From positions 1 through 47,664 of the IMG/VR virus record IMGVR_UViG_3300032323_002845: a DNA stretch of 47,664 bases; one strand, given 5' to 3'. The notes below the pieces were generated by a model, which saw only the letters and a list, made by a program, of their open reading frames with translations, had not been told where the DNA came from and did not search any database. Each line of letters opens with the position of its first letter. Position 1 is the stretch's first letter. Below, one piece after another: positions 40,196 through 46,600 of the stretch. The translations under genes and the position numbers were made by a program. The DNA comes from a virus.

Positions 40196-40406
40196 AGCCA
40201 TCGAGCGCGTGCTCGGTAAGCAGCCGCCGGTTCCGATCATCGAAGAGCAACCGAGGGGAACCTGGAGGCAGATGACCGATGCTGAGTGTAAGGCGATCAT
40301 CGAGGCCAAGCGCCAGAATCCAACATTCACCTATCGCGAGTTGGCGAAGAAATTCAAACGATCGAACAGCGTAATCTGGAACTTAATCAATGGAGGTAAA
40401 CCGTGA
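40179..40406 (+). CDS. Small helix-turn-helix protein, 75 aa
   Basis: ATG 40179 lies 17 bases inside the end of the nuclease gene. The C-terminal half (AIIEAKRQNPTFTYRELAKKF, then KRSNSVIWNLING) has the spacing of a resolvase/sigma-like helix-turn-helix. It could regulate the early operon. It ends in a GTGA overlap with the next gene. Confidence 0.65.
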   Translation: MKLSREAIERVLGKQPPVPIIEEQPRGTWRQMTDAECKAIIEAKRQNPTFTYRELAKKFKRSNSVIWNLINGGKP

Positions 40407-41170
40407 ATGCACTAGCACTAAGAAATGTCGGTTCAGTGGAGATAGCAATCGACCCCAAAGCGGTCGAGACCCGCGACGAAGCAATCGAAAACGCCGCGTT
40501 GATTGTCGTAGTCAGCAACCAGCAGCAGGCAACTATTGGGGCTGATGCGCTGCGCGGTCTGCGTGCGGTTTCCAAGGCGGTCGAGACATCACGCATCGCA
40601 GCAAAGGCACCCGTGCTGGAACTTGGTAAGCGCATCGACGCTGCTGCCAAGACGTTCACGCTTAGCGTTGATCACGAGGTTGCTCGCATCACCGCGCTAT
40701 TGACAGCCTACGAGGTGGAACAACGCCGCATCGCGGCCGAGGCTCAACTCAAACGGTTTGAGGAAGAGCGACGCCGGTTAGCCGAGGAGACCGCCCGCAT
40801 GGCTGAGATCGCACGCCAAGTGCAGGCAGCAGAACGCGCTGAGCGCCAGGCACTGAATGAGCGCGACCGCGAAGCAGCAGAGACCCGCCGGATGGTAGCC
40901 GAGGAGGCCGCAGCTGCCGAACGCGCAGCAGCTGCCGAACGACAGGCCAATCTGCCAGTGGTTGCCGAGCGGCCCAAGGTTGCCGGGACAGTGGTCCGCG
41001 AGGACTGGACCTTTGAGGTGACTGACCTCCGGGCGTTCGCACAGGCGCACCCCGACCTGGTCGAGATCACAGTGAAGCGCGCAGCTGTGCTACAGAAAAT
41101 CCGAGGCGGAGTCAGGCAGCTGGCGCACGCTCGCATCTACGAAGAAACCAAAGTGGGGGTTCGTGTGTGA
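40403..41170 (+). CDS. Coiled-coil protein of the recombination operon, 255 aa
   Basis: GTG 40403 has GGAGG 9 bases upstream. The N-terminal helical domain (EAIENAALIVVVSNQQQATIGA ...) leads to a very long coiled coil (about 100-190, RIAAEAQLKRFEEERRRLAEE and repeats). A small C-terminal domain follows (WTFEVTDLRAFAQAHPDLVE ... LQKIRGGVRQLAHARIYEE). This layout resembles DUF1351-type proteins found between recombination genes in phages. It is probably an accessory factor of RecT/RecE or replication. Function not established. Confidence 0.7.
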   Translation: MNALALRNVGSVEIAIDPKAVETRDEAIENAALIVVVSNQQQATIGADALRGLRAVSKAVETSRIAAKAPVLELGKRIDAAAKTFTLSVDHEVARITALLTAYEVEQRRIAAEAQLKRFEEERRRLAEETARMAEIARQVQAAERAERQALNERDREAAETRRMVAEEAAAAERAAAAERQANLPVVAERPKVAGTVVREDWTFEVTDLRAFAQAHPDLVEITVKRAAVLQKIRGGVRQLAHARIYEETKVGVRV

Positions 41171-41379
41171 ACTCAGTTATCTCAACCGCCGTCTCTCGCG
41201 GCTGGATCAGGTTCCCTGAACCAGTTGCACAACAGAAGCGGGTCGAGGCACCGCCAATCAACATCAAGCTAGCACAAAAATTATGGAACGAGGGACAGAG
41301 TCTCGACTACGTGTCGAAAGCAATCGGAGTCCGGAGAAGCGTCGCGAGGGTGATCGTAAACGACCCACGGCGAAGGTGA
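41167..41379 (+). CDS. Small putative DNA-binding protein, 70 aa
   Basis: GTG 41167 forms GTGA with the previous stop. The second half (NIKLAQKLWNEGQSLDYVSKA, then IGVRRSVARVIVND) has helix-turn-helix spacing. Regulatory role is possible; nothing further is recognisable. Confidence 0.6.
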   Translation: MNSVISTAVSRGWIRFPEPVAQQKRVEAPPINIKLAQKLWNEGQSLDYVSKAIGVRRSVARVIVNDPRRR

Positions 41380-41501
41380 TTGTCGTCTCGGACGACACGC
41401 ATCGGCGGCTCAAGGAATACGCCACCAGGAAGGGGTACAAGTTTCAGTATGTCGCCGATGAGGCGGTGGCGCAGTACCTCGAAGGGGAGGAAGGGAAATG
41501 A
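41376..41501 (+). CDS. Very small ribbon-helix-helix-like protein, 41 aa
   Basis: I use GTG 41376, again a GTGA overlap, rather than the longer frame from 41283. The sequence begins with a strand (IVVSDDTHRRL), followed by KEYATRKGYKFQYVADEAVAQYL, which matches the minimal RHH fold. It may be a second regulator besides the 10133 gene. Confidence 0.6.
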   Translation: MIVVSDDTHRRLKEYATRKGYKFQYVADEAVAQYLEGEEGK

Positions 41502-41827
41502 GCAACCAACCAAACCCAAACGTGTTTTTCCGAAGCGAGGACATGGGAATCGGAAACTTTCCAATCAAAGGAGGAACAATCAACGACGGAGGACCGGCGT
41601 TTCCAACTGCTGCAACCGCGACAACGCATGGATTCTACCAAGACGGTCAACCTTGCATGACCCATTACGGTTCGAGATCTGGCATCACTGTCAGAGACTA
41701 CTTCGCGGCGGCTGCGTTGCAGGGGAACATAGCTCATCCTGAAGTAACTGGAAATCGTGATGATATCGCAAGGGATGCGTACAAGTACGCCGACGCGATG
41801 CTCAAAGCGAGGGGGGAGGCGAAATGA
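41498..41827 (+). CDS. Conserved phage protein (INDGGPAFPT ... GITVRDYFAAAAL), 109 aa
   Basis: ATGA overlap at the start. The motif order NDGGPAFPTAA, then HYGSRSGITVRDYFAAAALQG, then ARDAYKYADAMLKAR, is a widespread small-protein family in phage and prophage early regions, with unknown function. The C-terminal A.DAML.AR helix is the most conserved part. It ends by overlapping the membrane protein gene. Confidence 0.75.
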   Translation: MSNQPNPNVFFRSEDMGIGNFPIKGGTINDGGPAFPTAATATTHGFYQDGQPCMTHYGSRSGITVRDYFAAAALQGNIAHPEVTGNRDDIARDAYKYADAMLKARGEAK

Positions 41828-42006
41828 AAGACACAGATTCATTTGTGCTATTCTGGCTTATTCTGCTTGGTTTATTCATAGCTTTCTTCACTGGGGTTCA
41901 TCTAGGTGAAACTCGTATGCAGAAGGATGCTATTCTAAATAACCATGCCGAGTGGGTGGCTGACGCAAGCGGCAAACCGCAGTTCAAATGGAAGGAGTGT
42001 AAATGA
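41824..42006 (+). CDS. Small membrane protein, 60 aa
   Basis: ATGA start with GGGGGAGG upstream. One N-terminal membrane span (FVLFWLILLGLFIAFFTGVH) is followed by a soluble polar tail with ETRMQKDAILNNHAEWV. It is an early-expressed inner-membrane protein of unknown role; superinfection exclusion or anti-defence are possibilities only by analogy. Confidence 0.65.
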   Translation: MKDTDSFVLFWLILLGLFIAFFTGVHLGETRMQKDAILNNHAEWVADASGKPQFKWKECK

Positions 42007-42224
42007 GCGATACCCCAATATCAGACTCGACTCCTCACAACGCAGCCGAACTGGGTATGCTGTGCAGGAAGATCGAACGCGAACTCACCGCAGCCAATGC
42101 AATCATCCGGCAGCAGCAATTGCTGGATGAAGAAAACCTGCGGCTTCAAGACCACATCAAACGGTTGGAGAGCAAGTTGGTACAAATTGATAAATGGTAC
42201 AAAGCCAAGGAGGACAATCTGTGA
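42003..42224 (+). CDS. Coiled-coil mini-protein 1, 73 aa
   Basis: ATGA start. TPISDSTPHNAAELGMLCRK, then IERELTAANAIIRQQQLLDE and HIKRLESKLVQIDKWYKAKE. This is the first of a run of related genes. They combine an N-terminal marker (P.TD/SDS), a coiled coil with (R/H)IKRLE, and an aromatic/lysine tail (W.KAKE). It ends inside an AAGGAGG ribosome site that serves the next gene. Confidence 0.7.
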   Translation: MSDTPISDSTPHNAAELGMLCRKIERELTAANAIIRQQQLLDEENLRLQDHIKRLESKLVQIDKWYKAKEDNL

Positions 42225-42610
42225 GTGAATACGAACACAATGAGCATTTGCTCGACGAGATTCAGAGACTCCGTGAATCCAACTTCCACCTTCGCAAAGA
42301 CTGCGAGGAGCAGAAACAGCGCATCAAGCGGCTGGAGGAATGGAAGGAGTCGGCATTGGAGGTTGAACGCGAATGGGACGCCAACGCCATCGCAACACTG
42401 CTCGGAGCAAAACTCGGAGAGTCTCAGCGCAAAGTGATTCAGCGGGAAGTCCCCAAGCTACTGATCCGCATCAAGCGGTTGGAGGAGGCTGTTGAGTCCA
42501 TTCGAGAATACTGGAACCGATACAACAACGAGCGAGCGATGGAAGACGCTTGCTGGAACGCAATCCACACAGCGTCGAAAGCACGCAAAGCCAAGGAGGC
42601 CAAGCTGTGA
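42221..42610 (+). CDS. Coiled-coil mini-protein 2, 129 aa
   Basis: GTG 42221 with AAGGAGG upstream. It has two copies of the array motif, RIKRLEEWKESAL at about 30 and RIKRLEEAVESIR at about 85. This suggests an internal duplication or fusion of two array members. The end is KARKAKEAKL, whose codons contain the ribosome site of the next gene. Function unknown; probably oligomeric. Confidence 0.7.
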   Translation: MSEYEHNEHLLDEIQRLRESNFHLRKDCEEQKQRIKRLEEWKESALEVEREWDANAIATLLGAKLGESQRKVIQREVPKLLIRIKRLEEAVESIREYWNRYNNERAMEDACWNAIHTASKARKAKEAKL

Positions 42611-43011
42611 AAACCGCACCAGACAAATGCCCGTTCTGCGAGTCTCCGATCATGGTTCACGGCGGAAACCTGCTGAGGTCGGAGGATGGTGGTTTTGCAA
42701 CCTACGAGTGCAAAAGCTCAAGAGATGTGCAGTGGTCAGATCCTCAATGGAGTCGATCAGGACAAACTGAGGTTTGCAGGATTCGTGAGATAATGTTGCT
42801 GGGAAGGCAACTCAGCGCGGCCAATGAGCGCATCAAGCGGCTGGATGACTGCATCGAAACCGCATGGGGAATCATTGCCAATGTAAGCGGCGGTGATTGG
42901 ACCCGACAGAAACCTCATTGGCAGGAGGCTGTTGTTCGATGGAGGGACAACGACTTCCATCCGATCATGAAAGAGCTGTCAGAACAAAAAGCCAAGGAGG
43001 CCAAGCTGTGA
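42607..43011 (+). CDS. Zinc-finger plus coiled-coil array protein, 134 aa
   Basis: GTG 42607 in GTGA. The N-terminus differs from the other array members: CPFCESPIMVHGG ... GGFATYECKS is a restriction-alleviation/Lar-like Cys4 zinc-ribbon pattern. The array motif then follows (LSAANERIKRLDDCIETAW) and the shared end EQKAKEAKL. The modular layout suggests that the array exchanges N-terminal domains onto a common coiled-coil stem. Confidence 0.7.
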   Translation: MKTAPDKCPFCESPIMVHGGNLLRSEDGGFATYECKSSRDVQWSDPQWSRSGQTEVCRIREIMLLGRQLSAANERIKRLDDCIETAWGIIANVSGGDWTRQKPHWQEAVVRWRDNDFHPIMKELSEQKAKEAKL

Positions 43012-43084
43012 GTGTTGAGGAACGAATCCTTTTCCTAGCGGAGTCTCCCGATTGCAACCATCCACGCGAACTCCGCGCAATCGC
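42988..43084. repeat. 97-bp direct repeat, copy 1
   Basis: Identical over 97 bases to 44033-44129. It covers the end of one gene (KAKEAKL), the ribosome site, the GTGA junction and the first about 26 codons of the next gene. Homology fades abruptly after position 43084, although the two proteins remain similar. Confidence 0.9.
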
Positions 43085-43190
43085 CTTTCAGGTGCGAAAA
43101 CTGGAGGATCGGATCAAGCAACTCGAATCCGAGAACGATGCACTCCGCGCTGATCTGTTGCTGTGGGAGGAGAAGGAGGCCAAGCCGTGA
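43008..43190 (+). CDS. Coiled-coil mini-protein 3a (paralogue of the 44053 gene), 60 aa
   Basis: GTG in GTGA with AAGGAGG upstream. SVEERILFLAESPDCNHPRE, then RAIAFQVRKLEDRIKQLESE and NDALRADLLLWEEKEAKP. It shares its first about 26 codons exactly, in DNA, with the gene at 44053. The tail NDALRADLLLWE also recurs at the end of the 43650 gene. Function unknown. Confidence 0.75.
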   Translation: MSVEERILFLAESPDCNHPRELRAIAFQVRKLEDRIKQLESENDALRADLLLWEEKEAKP

Positions 43191-43471
43191 GCAAATACCC
43201 TAGGACTGACGCAGCCCGTCTAAAAGATGTCTGCCGTCACATGGCAATGGCGGAAGAATGCACTCGGATGGAGTACGAGTTGAACGAAGCAAAGGCCCGC
43301 ATCAAGCGGATGGAGGAGGCGGGGGATGCGCTGATGGAAATCGTCGAAGGCGCTCGCAGCGAGCGATGGAACGTGAATGGATTCAGGCTGAAAGATACGC
43401 CTGAATGGGTTCAGTTCTACGTTTCTTTTCGCAAAGCCAAAAGGTCCAAATGGAAGGAGGCCAAGCCGTGA
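43187..43471 (+). CDS. Coiled-coil mini-protein 4, 94 aa
   Basis: GTG in GTGA with AAGGAGG 8 bases upstream. The N-terminal PRTDAARLKDVCRHMAMAEE, then YELNEAKARIKRMEEAGDAL. A divergent middle follows (EIVEGARSERWNVNGF) and the end KAKRSKWKEAKP. It follows the array consensus of (P)RTDA head, RIKRxEEAGD coiled coil and a tryptophan/lysine tail. Confidence 0.7.
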   Translation: MSKYPRTDAARLKDVCRHMAMAEECTRMEYELNEAKARIKRMEEAGDALMEIVEGARSERWNVNGFRLKDTPEWVQFYVSFRKAKRSKWKEAKP

Positions 43472-43653
43472 GTATCATCGACCAAATTGCTTTCGACCAA
43501 ATTGCTGACGAGAGGGACAAGGCTCAGCAAGAAAACAAACTCCTAAAAGACCGCATCAAGCGGCTGGAGGAGGCGGGAGACTGGATGGCGGAATCATTAG
43601 GTCATGGTCTGGATGTAGAGTCGTGGAAGTTAGCAAAGGAGGCAAAGCCGTGA
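43468..43653 (+). CDS. Coiled-coil mini-protein 5, 61 aa
   Basis: GTG in GTGA with GGAGG upstream. IADERDKAQQENKLLKDRIK runs into RLEEAGDWMAESLGHGLD, then SWKLAKEAKP. The RIKRLEEAGD motif is the same as in neighbours at the DNA level (cgcatcaagcggctggagg), which suggests repeated recombination among these genes. Confidence 0.7.
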   Translation: MSIIDQIAFDQIADERDKAQQENKLLKDRIKRLEEAGDWMAESLGHGLDVESWKLAKEAKP

Positions 43654-43853
43654 GAACCTCAACTGAAACACTGATCGCAGCCATGCACATATTGGCAACA
43701 GAAATCCAATCCGACGATGGCGTGGCCAACTCAGCAATCGCTGAAGCAGGGGAGCGACTAGCGGAGCAGCATATGCGCATCACCCAATTAGAGCGTGAGA
43801 ACGACGCTCTCCGCGCCGATCTGCTGCTGTGGGAACAAAAGGAAATCAAATGA
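43650..43853 (+). CDS. Coiled-coil mini-protein 6, 67 aa
   Basis: GTG in GTGA. RTSTETLIAAMHILATEIQS, then AEAGERLAEQHMRITQLERE and NDALRADLLLWEQKEIK. The C-terminal half is close to the 43008 and 44053 products while the N-terminus is unrelated, so it is a mosaic. Confidence 0.7.
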   Translation: MRTSTETLIAAMHILATEIQSDDGVANSAIAEAGERLAEQHMRITQLERENDALRADLLLWEQKEIK

Positions 43854-44056
43854 GCGAACCGACACAACACATCACCGAACTCGAAAACCGTCTCCGCGCT
43901 TTGTGGGACAAATACGATGGAGACTGCAAGCACTACATGGAGCGCATCCAGAGGCTGGAGGAGGCGGGGGATAAAATGTTTTGGACATTAGACGCCGAGG
44001 AAACTGGATCTGTCGGAAAAGAAATGTGGCGCAAAGCCAAGGAGGCCAAGCTGTGA
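43850..44056 (+). CDS. Coiled-coil mini-protein 7, 68 aa
   Basis: ATG in ATGA. ITELENRLRALWDKYDGDCK, YMERIQRLEEAGDKMFWTLD, then GKEMWRKAKEAKL. It has the array consensus tail and carries the upstream arm of the second 97-bp repeat. Confidence 0.7.
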   Translation: MSEPTQHITELENRLRALWDKYDGDCKHYMERIQRLEEAGDKMFWTLDAEETGSVGKEMWRKAKEAKL

Positions 44057-44129
44057 GTGTTGAGGAACGAATCCTTTTCCTAGCGGAGTCTCCCGATTGC
44101 AACCATCCACGCGAACTCCGCGCAATCGC
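44033..44129. repeat. 97-bp direct repeat, copy 2
   Basis: Exact copy of 42988-43084, 1045 bases downstream. It spans the same gene-end, ribosome site, junction and gene-start. Confidence 0.9.
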
Positions 44130-44232
44130 TCTCGAAGTCCGCAAGCTGGAGGATCGGGTGAAACAACTGGAGCAGGAGAACGACGCCATGCGAGCCGATC
44201 TGCTGTTGTGGAATGAGAAGGAGTGCAAATGA
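44053..44232 (+). CDS. Coiled-coil mini-protein 3b (paralogue of the 43008 gene), 59 aa
   Basis: GTG in GTGA. The first about 26 codons are identical to the 43008 gene. After that the protein stays alike (LEVRKLEDRVKQLEQENDAM, RADLLLWNEKECK) with many base changes, mostly silent or conservative. Either gene conversion refreshed the 5' part, or an old duplicate is under purifying selection. Confidence 0.75.
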   Translation: MSVEERILFLAESPDCNHPRELRAIALEVRKLEDRVKQLEQENDAMRADLLLWNEKECK

Positions 44233-44717
44233 GCGATCATATTCCTGACCTCACGAAAATGATCGGAGAGACAGCGTGCAATGCAACACCACGAGAAGAG
44301 CTTCGCCATCAGATCATGTCTTCGATCATTCCAAAAAATGAACGAGAGTGGTGGGCCAATAGAACCATTGAACAACTCGAACGCGAACTCAACGCAGCCA
44401 ACAAAACAAACAGACTCCAATACGAACTGATAACGACCGCAGAAAAGCGTGGAGTAGATAAAGGTAAAGAGGAACTCAACGCAGCAAATGACCGCATCAA
44501 ACTGATGGCGCATGAGCTTGAAAAAGTGGGTGTTGAATGCGGAATTGCTGTTACCAACGAAGCGATCGCAACAAACAAGAACCACAAACTGCAACAATAC
44601 ATCTCCCGACTGGAACAACTCGGAGACGCGCTCGCAGATGCGATAGACGAAAGCTGTGATCCAACACACGCCAACGATGTCACCCGCTGGAGGCGTAACA
44701 AGGAATCCAAACCATGA
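44229..44717 (+). CDS. Coiled-coil mini-protein 8 (long form), 162 aa
   Basis: ATG in ATGA. It has an extended coiled coil with two ELNAAN units (TIEQLERELNAANKTNRLQY and KGKEELNAANDRIKLMAHEL), then RLEQLGDALADAIDESCD and a WRRNKESKP end. It has the array's consensus layout but is longer. It is probably an oligomer; function unknown. Confidence 0.7.
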   Translation: MSDHIPDLTKMIGETACNATPREELRHQIMSSIIPKNEREWWANRTIEQLERELNAANKTNRLQYELITTAEKRGVDKGKEELNAANDRIKLMAHELEKVGVECGIAVTNEAIATNKNHKLQQYISRLEQLGDALADAIDESCDPTHANDVTRWRRNKESKP

Positions 44718-44887
44718 CCATCGAAGAAATGAGAACCATTGACGGAGTGAAGACCTACAAGGAGCTGGAGGAGGCCCGTGCCAGGATCGCGCACCTGGAG
44801 GCAGCACTTCGCCGGATCGCCAACCAAGACTATCGCGGCAACCGCTCAACCGAATCTCAGATCGCTGTTGAGGCGCTGAAACCATGA
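44714..44887 (+). CDS. Coiled-coil mini-protein 9, 57 aa
   Basis: ATGA overlaps at both ends. TIEEMRTIDGVKTYKELEEA, then RARIAHLEAALRRIANQDYR and IAVEALKP. It is a short single coiled coil whose last base overlap couples it to the next gene. This gene is only 58 codons long and is easily missed. Confidence 0.65.
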   Translation: MTIEEMRTIDGVKTYKELEEARARIAHLEAALRRIANQDYRGNRSTESQIAVEALKP

Positions 44888-45063
44888 CCACCCACTACAA
44901 CCACCTATCCAAACGCGCTGCCTGCGGACGTGCTAGCGCCCGAACCACCACCGACAAATCCAAGGTCACCTGCATCGCGTGCCGACGGACCCACCTATTC
45001 CACCAACCCGACTCAACACCCTCTCAGAACTCTACCAAGCCGCCCAAGCGAAGAAAGCCGTGA
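44884..45063 (+). CDS. Small cysteine-motif protein, 59 aa
   Basis: ATGA start in an AACC-ATG context. THYNHLSKRAACGRASARTT, then TDKSKVTCIACRRTH. The C-G ... TTDKSKVTC..C pattern is a known style of tiny phage Cys3-4 proteins, probably zinc-binding. Its last 85 bases overlap the next gene's frame, where its own sequence becomes Pro/Lys/Ser-rich. Confidence 0.6.
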   Translation: MTTHYNHLSKRAACGRASARTTTDKSKVTCIACRRTHLFHQPDSTPSQNSTKPPKRRKP

Positions 45064-45389
45064 CCGTTGGCACGATCCACCGCAAGCCGACGCCAGCGGC
45101 CTGGGTTCTCAGCTACCAAGGCAGTCTGATTCACCGGCTTCTGGAAACAGACATCTACCTCTACACCAAACCCAACCATGACCTTCTCCCAATCTGGCCA
45201 GCTGCCACACCACCAATACTGCTTCGTCGATGCCCGTTTCATCTCCAGCCGCACCGGGTTTATCCCCTGCGTCTGGTTCGGGCTGGTCTCGATACCGGGC
45301 CGAATGTGGGGATGCACCATCATGCTGGAATGTGGGGCTGTCTATCGGGCGGTGCCACCTCACGCGCTAGCATTCCATCCACAACCTGA
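44979..45389 (+). CDS. Conserved phage protein (LSELYQAA ... KPTPAAWVL), 136 aa with suspicious tail
   Basis: GTG 44979 keeps the convincing N-terminus RLNTLSELYQAAQAKKAVT; GTG 45060 would instead give a GTGA overlap but lose it. Residues about 10-66 (HRKPTPAAWVLSYQGSLIHR ... DIYLYTKPN) follow a recurring small phage protein family of unknown function, which usually stops there. The remaining 70 residues run antiparallel in frame to the next real gene (212-base overlap) and look non-coding. A lost stop or 1-base indel near 45175 may explain this. Confidence 0.5.
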   Translation: MPTDPPIPPTRLNTLSELYQAAQAKKAVTVGTIHRKPTPAAWVLSYQGSLIHRLLETDIYLYTKPNHDLLPIWPAATPPILLRRCPFHLQPHRVYPLRLVRAGLDTGPNVGMHHHAGMWGCLSGGATSRASIPSTT

Positions 45390-45720
45390 ATCCAACTGGC
45401 TCCAAGACCACGCTCAACGCTGGGACTGCTACGGCCGGGAGTTCAGCACGATCGAATACACGTTCCTCCGAGGTATGGAAGCCGTCGTGAAATGCTCTGA
45501 CACATTCCAATCCGGCCAATATCTTTTCACCGCCGCACCCATCGACGATGGATTCTCCCGCTATCCCGAACAGGCCAAGGAGTTCTGCTTCATGCAGCTG
45601 GACAACGGCCGCCTGACCATCCAACCCACCGACAAGGTCCTGTTCTGCGACCGCTCGTTCGTCACGCCTGAGTGGCCGACGGATCTCAAAACCACCACCG
45701 AAATCTACAGCTGCGAATGA
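45178..45720 (+). CDS. Hypothetical protein, 180 aa
   Basis: AACC-ATG start at 45178. The sequence is mixed alpha/beta with many aromatics (YCFVDARFISSRTGFIPCVW, WGCTIMLECGAVYRAVPPHA, WDCYGREFSTIEYTFLRGME). It has a good protein-like composition throughout, whereas the overlapping upstream frame does not. I recognise no enzyme motif. It is an early gene near the end of the operon. Confidence 0.65.
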   Translation: MTFSQSGQLPHHQYCFVDARFISSRTGFIPCVWFGLVSIPGRMWGCTIMLECGAVYRAVPPHALAFHPQPESNWLQDHAQRWDCYGREFSTIEYTFLRGMEAVVKCSDTFQSGQYLFTAAPIDDGFSRYPEQAKEFCFMQLDNGRLTIQPTDKVLFCDRSFVTPEWPTDLKTTTEIYSCE

Positions 45721-45950
45721 AGACCAACGCACCATCCACCAGCATCCAACGGATCACCCTATCCGGCGCGTGGCCTGAGCGTATTGAGGGAGGGCGAAGC
45801 AACCGGTTCGTTGTGATCGAGACCAAAAATCTCAGCGACCGCGGCGCCTCGGATGTTATCGGCGTCTGCGTCTGCAACTCTCAAGATCCAGACACGCTCC
45901 TGGCGAACCTCAAGAAGATCCCAGGCGTGCTATCAGCCCATTTCGGGTAA
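45717..45950 (+). CDS. Hypothetical protein, 77 aa
   Basis: ATGA start inside the previous stop; the longer frame from 45672 is not needed. IQRITLSGAWPERIEGGRSN, then VVIETKNLSDRGASDVIGVC and DTLLANLKKIPGVLSAHFG suggest a small alpha/beta fold. It is the last gene of the rightward early operon, directly before a terminator-like hairpin. Confidence 0.65.
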   Translation: MKTNAPSTSIQRITLSGAWPERIEGGRSNRFVVIETKNLSDRGASDVIGVCVCNSQDPDTLLANLKKIPGVLSAHFG

Positions 45951-45979
45951 CCGACGTGGCCGGGGTGGTTTACGTTTTT
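45947..45979 (+). terminator. Probable terminator of the rightward early operon
   Basis: GTAACC (with the TAA stop) can pair with GGTTTAC (one bulged base) around a 14-nt GC-rich loop, followed by GTTTTTC. The stem is short, so the strength is uncertain. Confidence 0.45.
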
Positions 45980-46045
45980 CCCATCCATCGGTCTGGTATC
46001 GGCTCATCTCTCTCCTGGTCTGGACGCCGGGAGGGAGAGCCCGCC

Positions 46046-46082
46046 CCAAAACAAAACCCCTGAGACCTCGCGATCCCAGGGG
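46046..46082 (-). terminator. Rho-independent terminator of the leftward operon
   Basis: Read on the minus strand, CCCCTG ... CAGGGG (46082-46057) forms a 6-bp stem around a 14-nt loop, followed by TTTTGTTTT. It lies about 35 bases beyond the HU-like gene's stop and faces the rightward terminator. Confidence 0.75.
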
Positions 46083-46116
46083 CTGTGACAACCTAACAAC
46101 TACAAGCGGTGGTACC

Positions 46117-46419
46117 CTACTTCTTCTTGCCCACAACCGCAAGGGTTTTGATCACCCGATCAGCCAGTTCCTTCGACGGTCGGAAATACACCTTCGGTCT
46201 CGGCGGAATCGGGATCTCGACATCCGGGATCAGCGGGTTACGGCCGATCATCGGCTTCGTCCAACGCACCTGGAACTGACCGAAATCCGGCAGGTTCAGT
46301 TCACCCTTCAGGATCTCCTCGGCCATCAGTTCCATCACGCAGTCCACCACCTGCTTCGCGTGCGGAACCAGCAGGCCGCACTCCTCGGACACCCGGCGTG
46401 CGATCTCAATTCGTTTCAC
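46117..46419 (-). CDS. HU/IHF-family DNA-binding protein, 100 aa
   Basis: The start GTG 46419 has GGGGGTGAAGA upstream and overlaps the preceding gene by 14 bases. The N-terminal helices (IEIARRVSEECGLLVPHAKQ, VVDCVMELMAEEILKGE) are followed by LNLPDFGQFQVRW, where HU proteins have GFGTF. The arm carries IGRNPLIPDVEIPIPPRPKV, in place of the usual GRNP..G..i.IPa, and then YFRPSKELADRV. Conserved GRNP and F.PSK mark the family. It could bend DNA for replication, packaging or regulation of late genes. Confidence 0.85.
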   Translation of the reverse strand: MKRIEIARRVSEECGLLVPHAKQVVDCVMELMAEEILKGELNLPDFGQFQVRWTKPMIGRNPLIPDVEIPIPPRPKVYFRPSKELADRVIKTLAVVGKKK

Positions 46420-46600
46420 TCTTCACCCCCATCTGCTGCTGGACCAGCTGTTCGATCGCTCGCCGTGCGACCATGCCGGCGATCAGCGCGGCAGACGGCT
46501 CAGGCACGGTTCCATCCTCGGGGATGGGAGGCTGCACGTCGATCGACAGGTGAAACCCACCATCGGCGTCCGTGATCTCAATGGTCACCTTCCGGGTCAT
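46406..46600 (-). CDS. Hypothetical protein, 64 aa
   Basis: ATGA overlap with the upstream gene. The strand-rich start (KVTIEITDADGGFHLSIDV) gives way to a Pro/Glu linker and a helix (AALIAGMVARRAIEQLVQQQ). No domain is recognised. It is coupled to the HU-like gene by a 14-base overlap. Confidence 0.6.
   Translation of the reverse strand: MTRKVTIEITDADGGFHLSIDVQPPIPEDGTVPEPSAALIAGMVARRAIEQLVQQQMGVKSETN

Noticed and set aside
46005-46045. CTCTCTCC ... GGGAGGGAGAG hairpin as a second rightward terminator
   Set aside because: The stem has mismatches and no T-tract follows.
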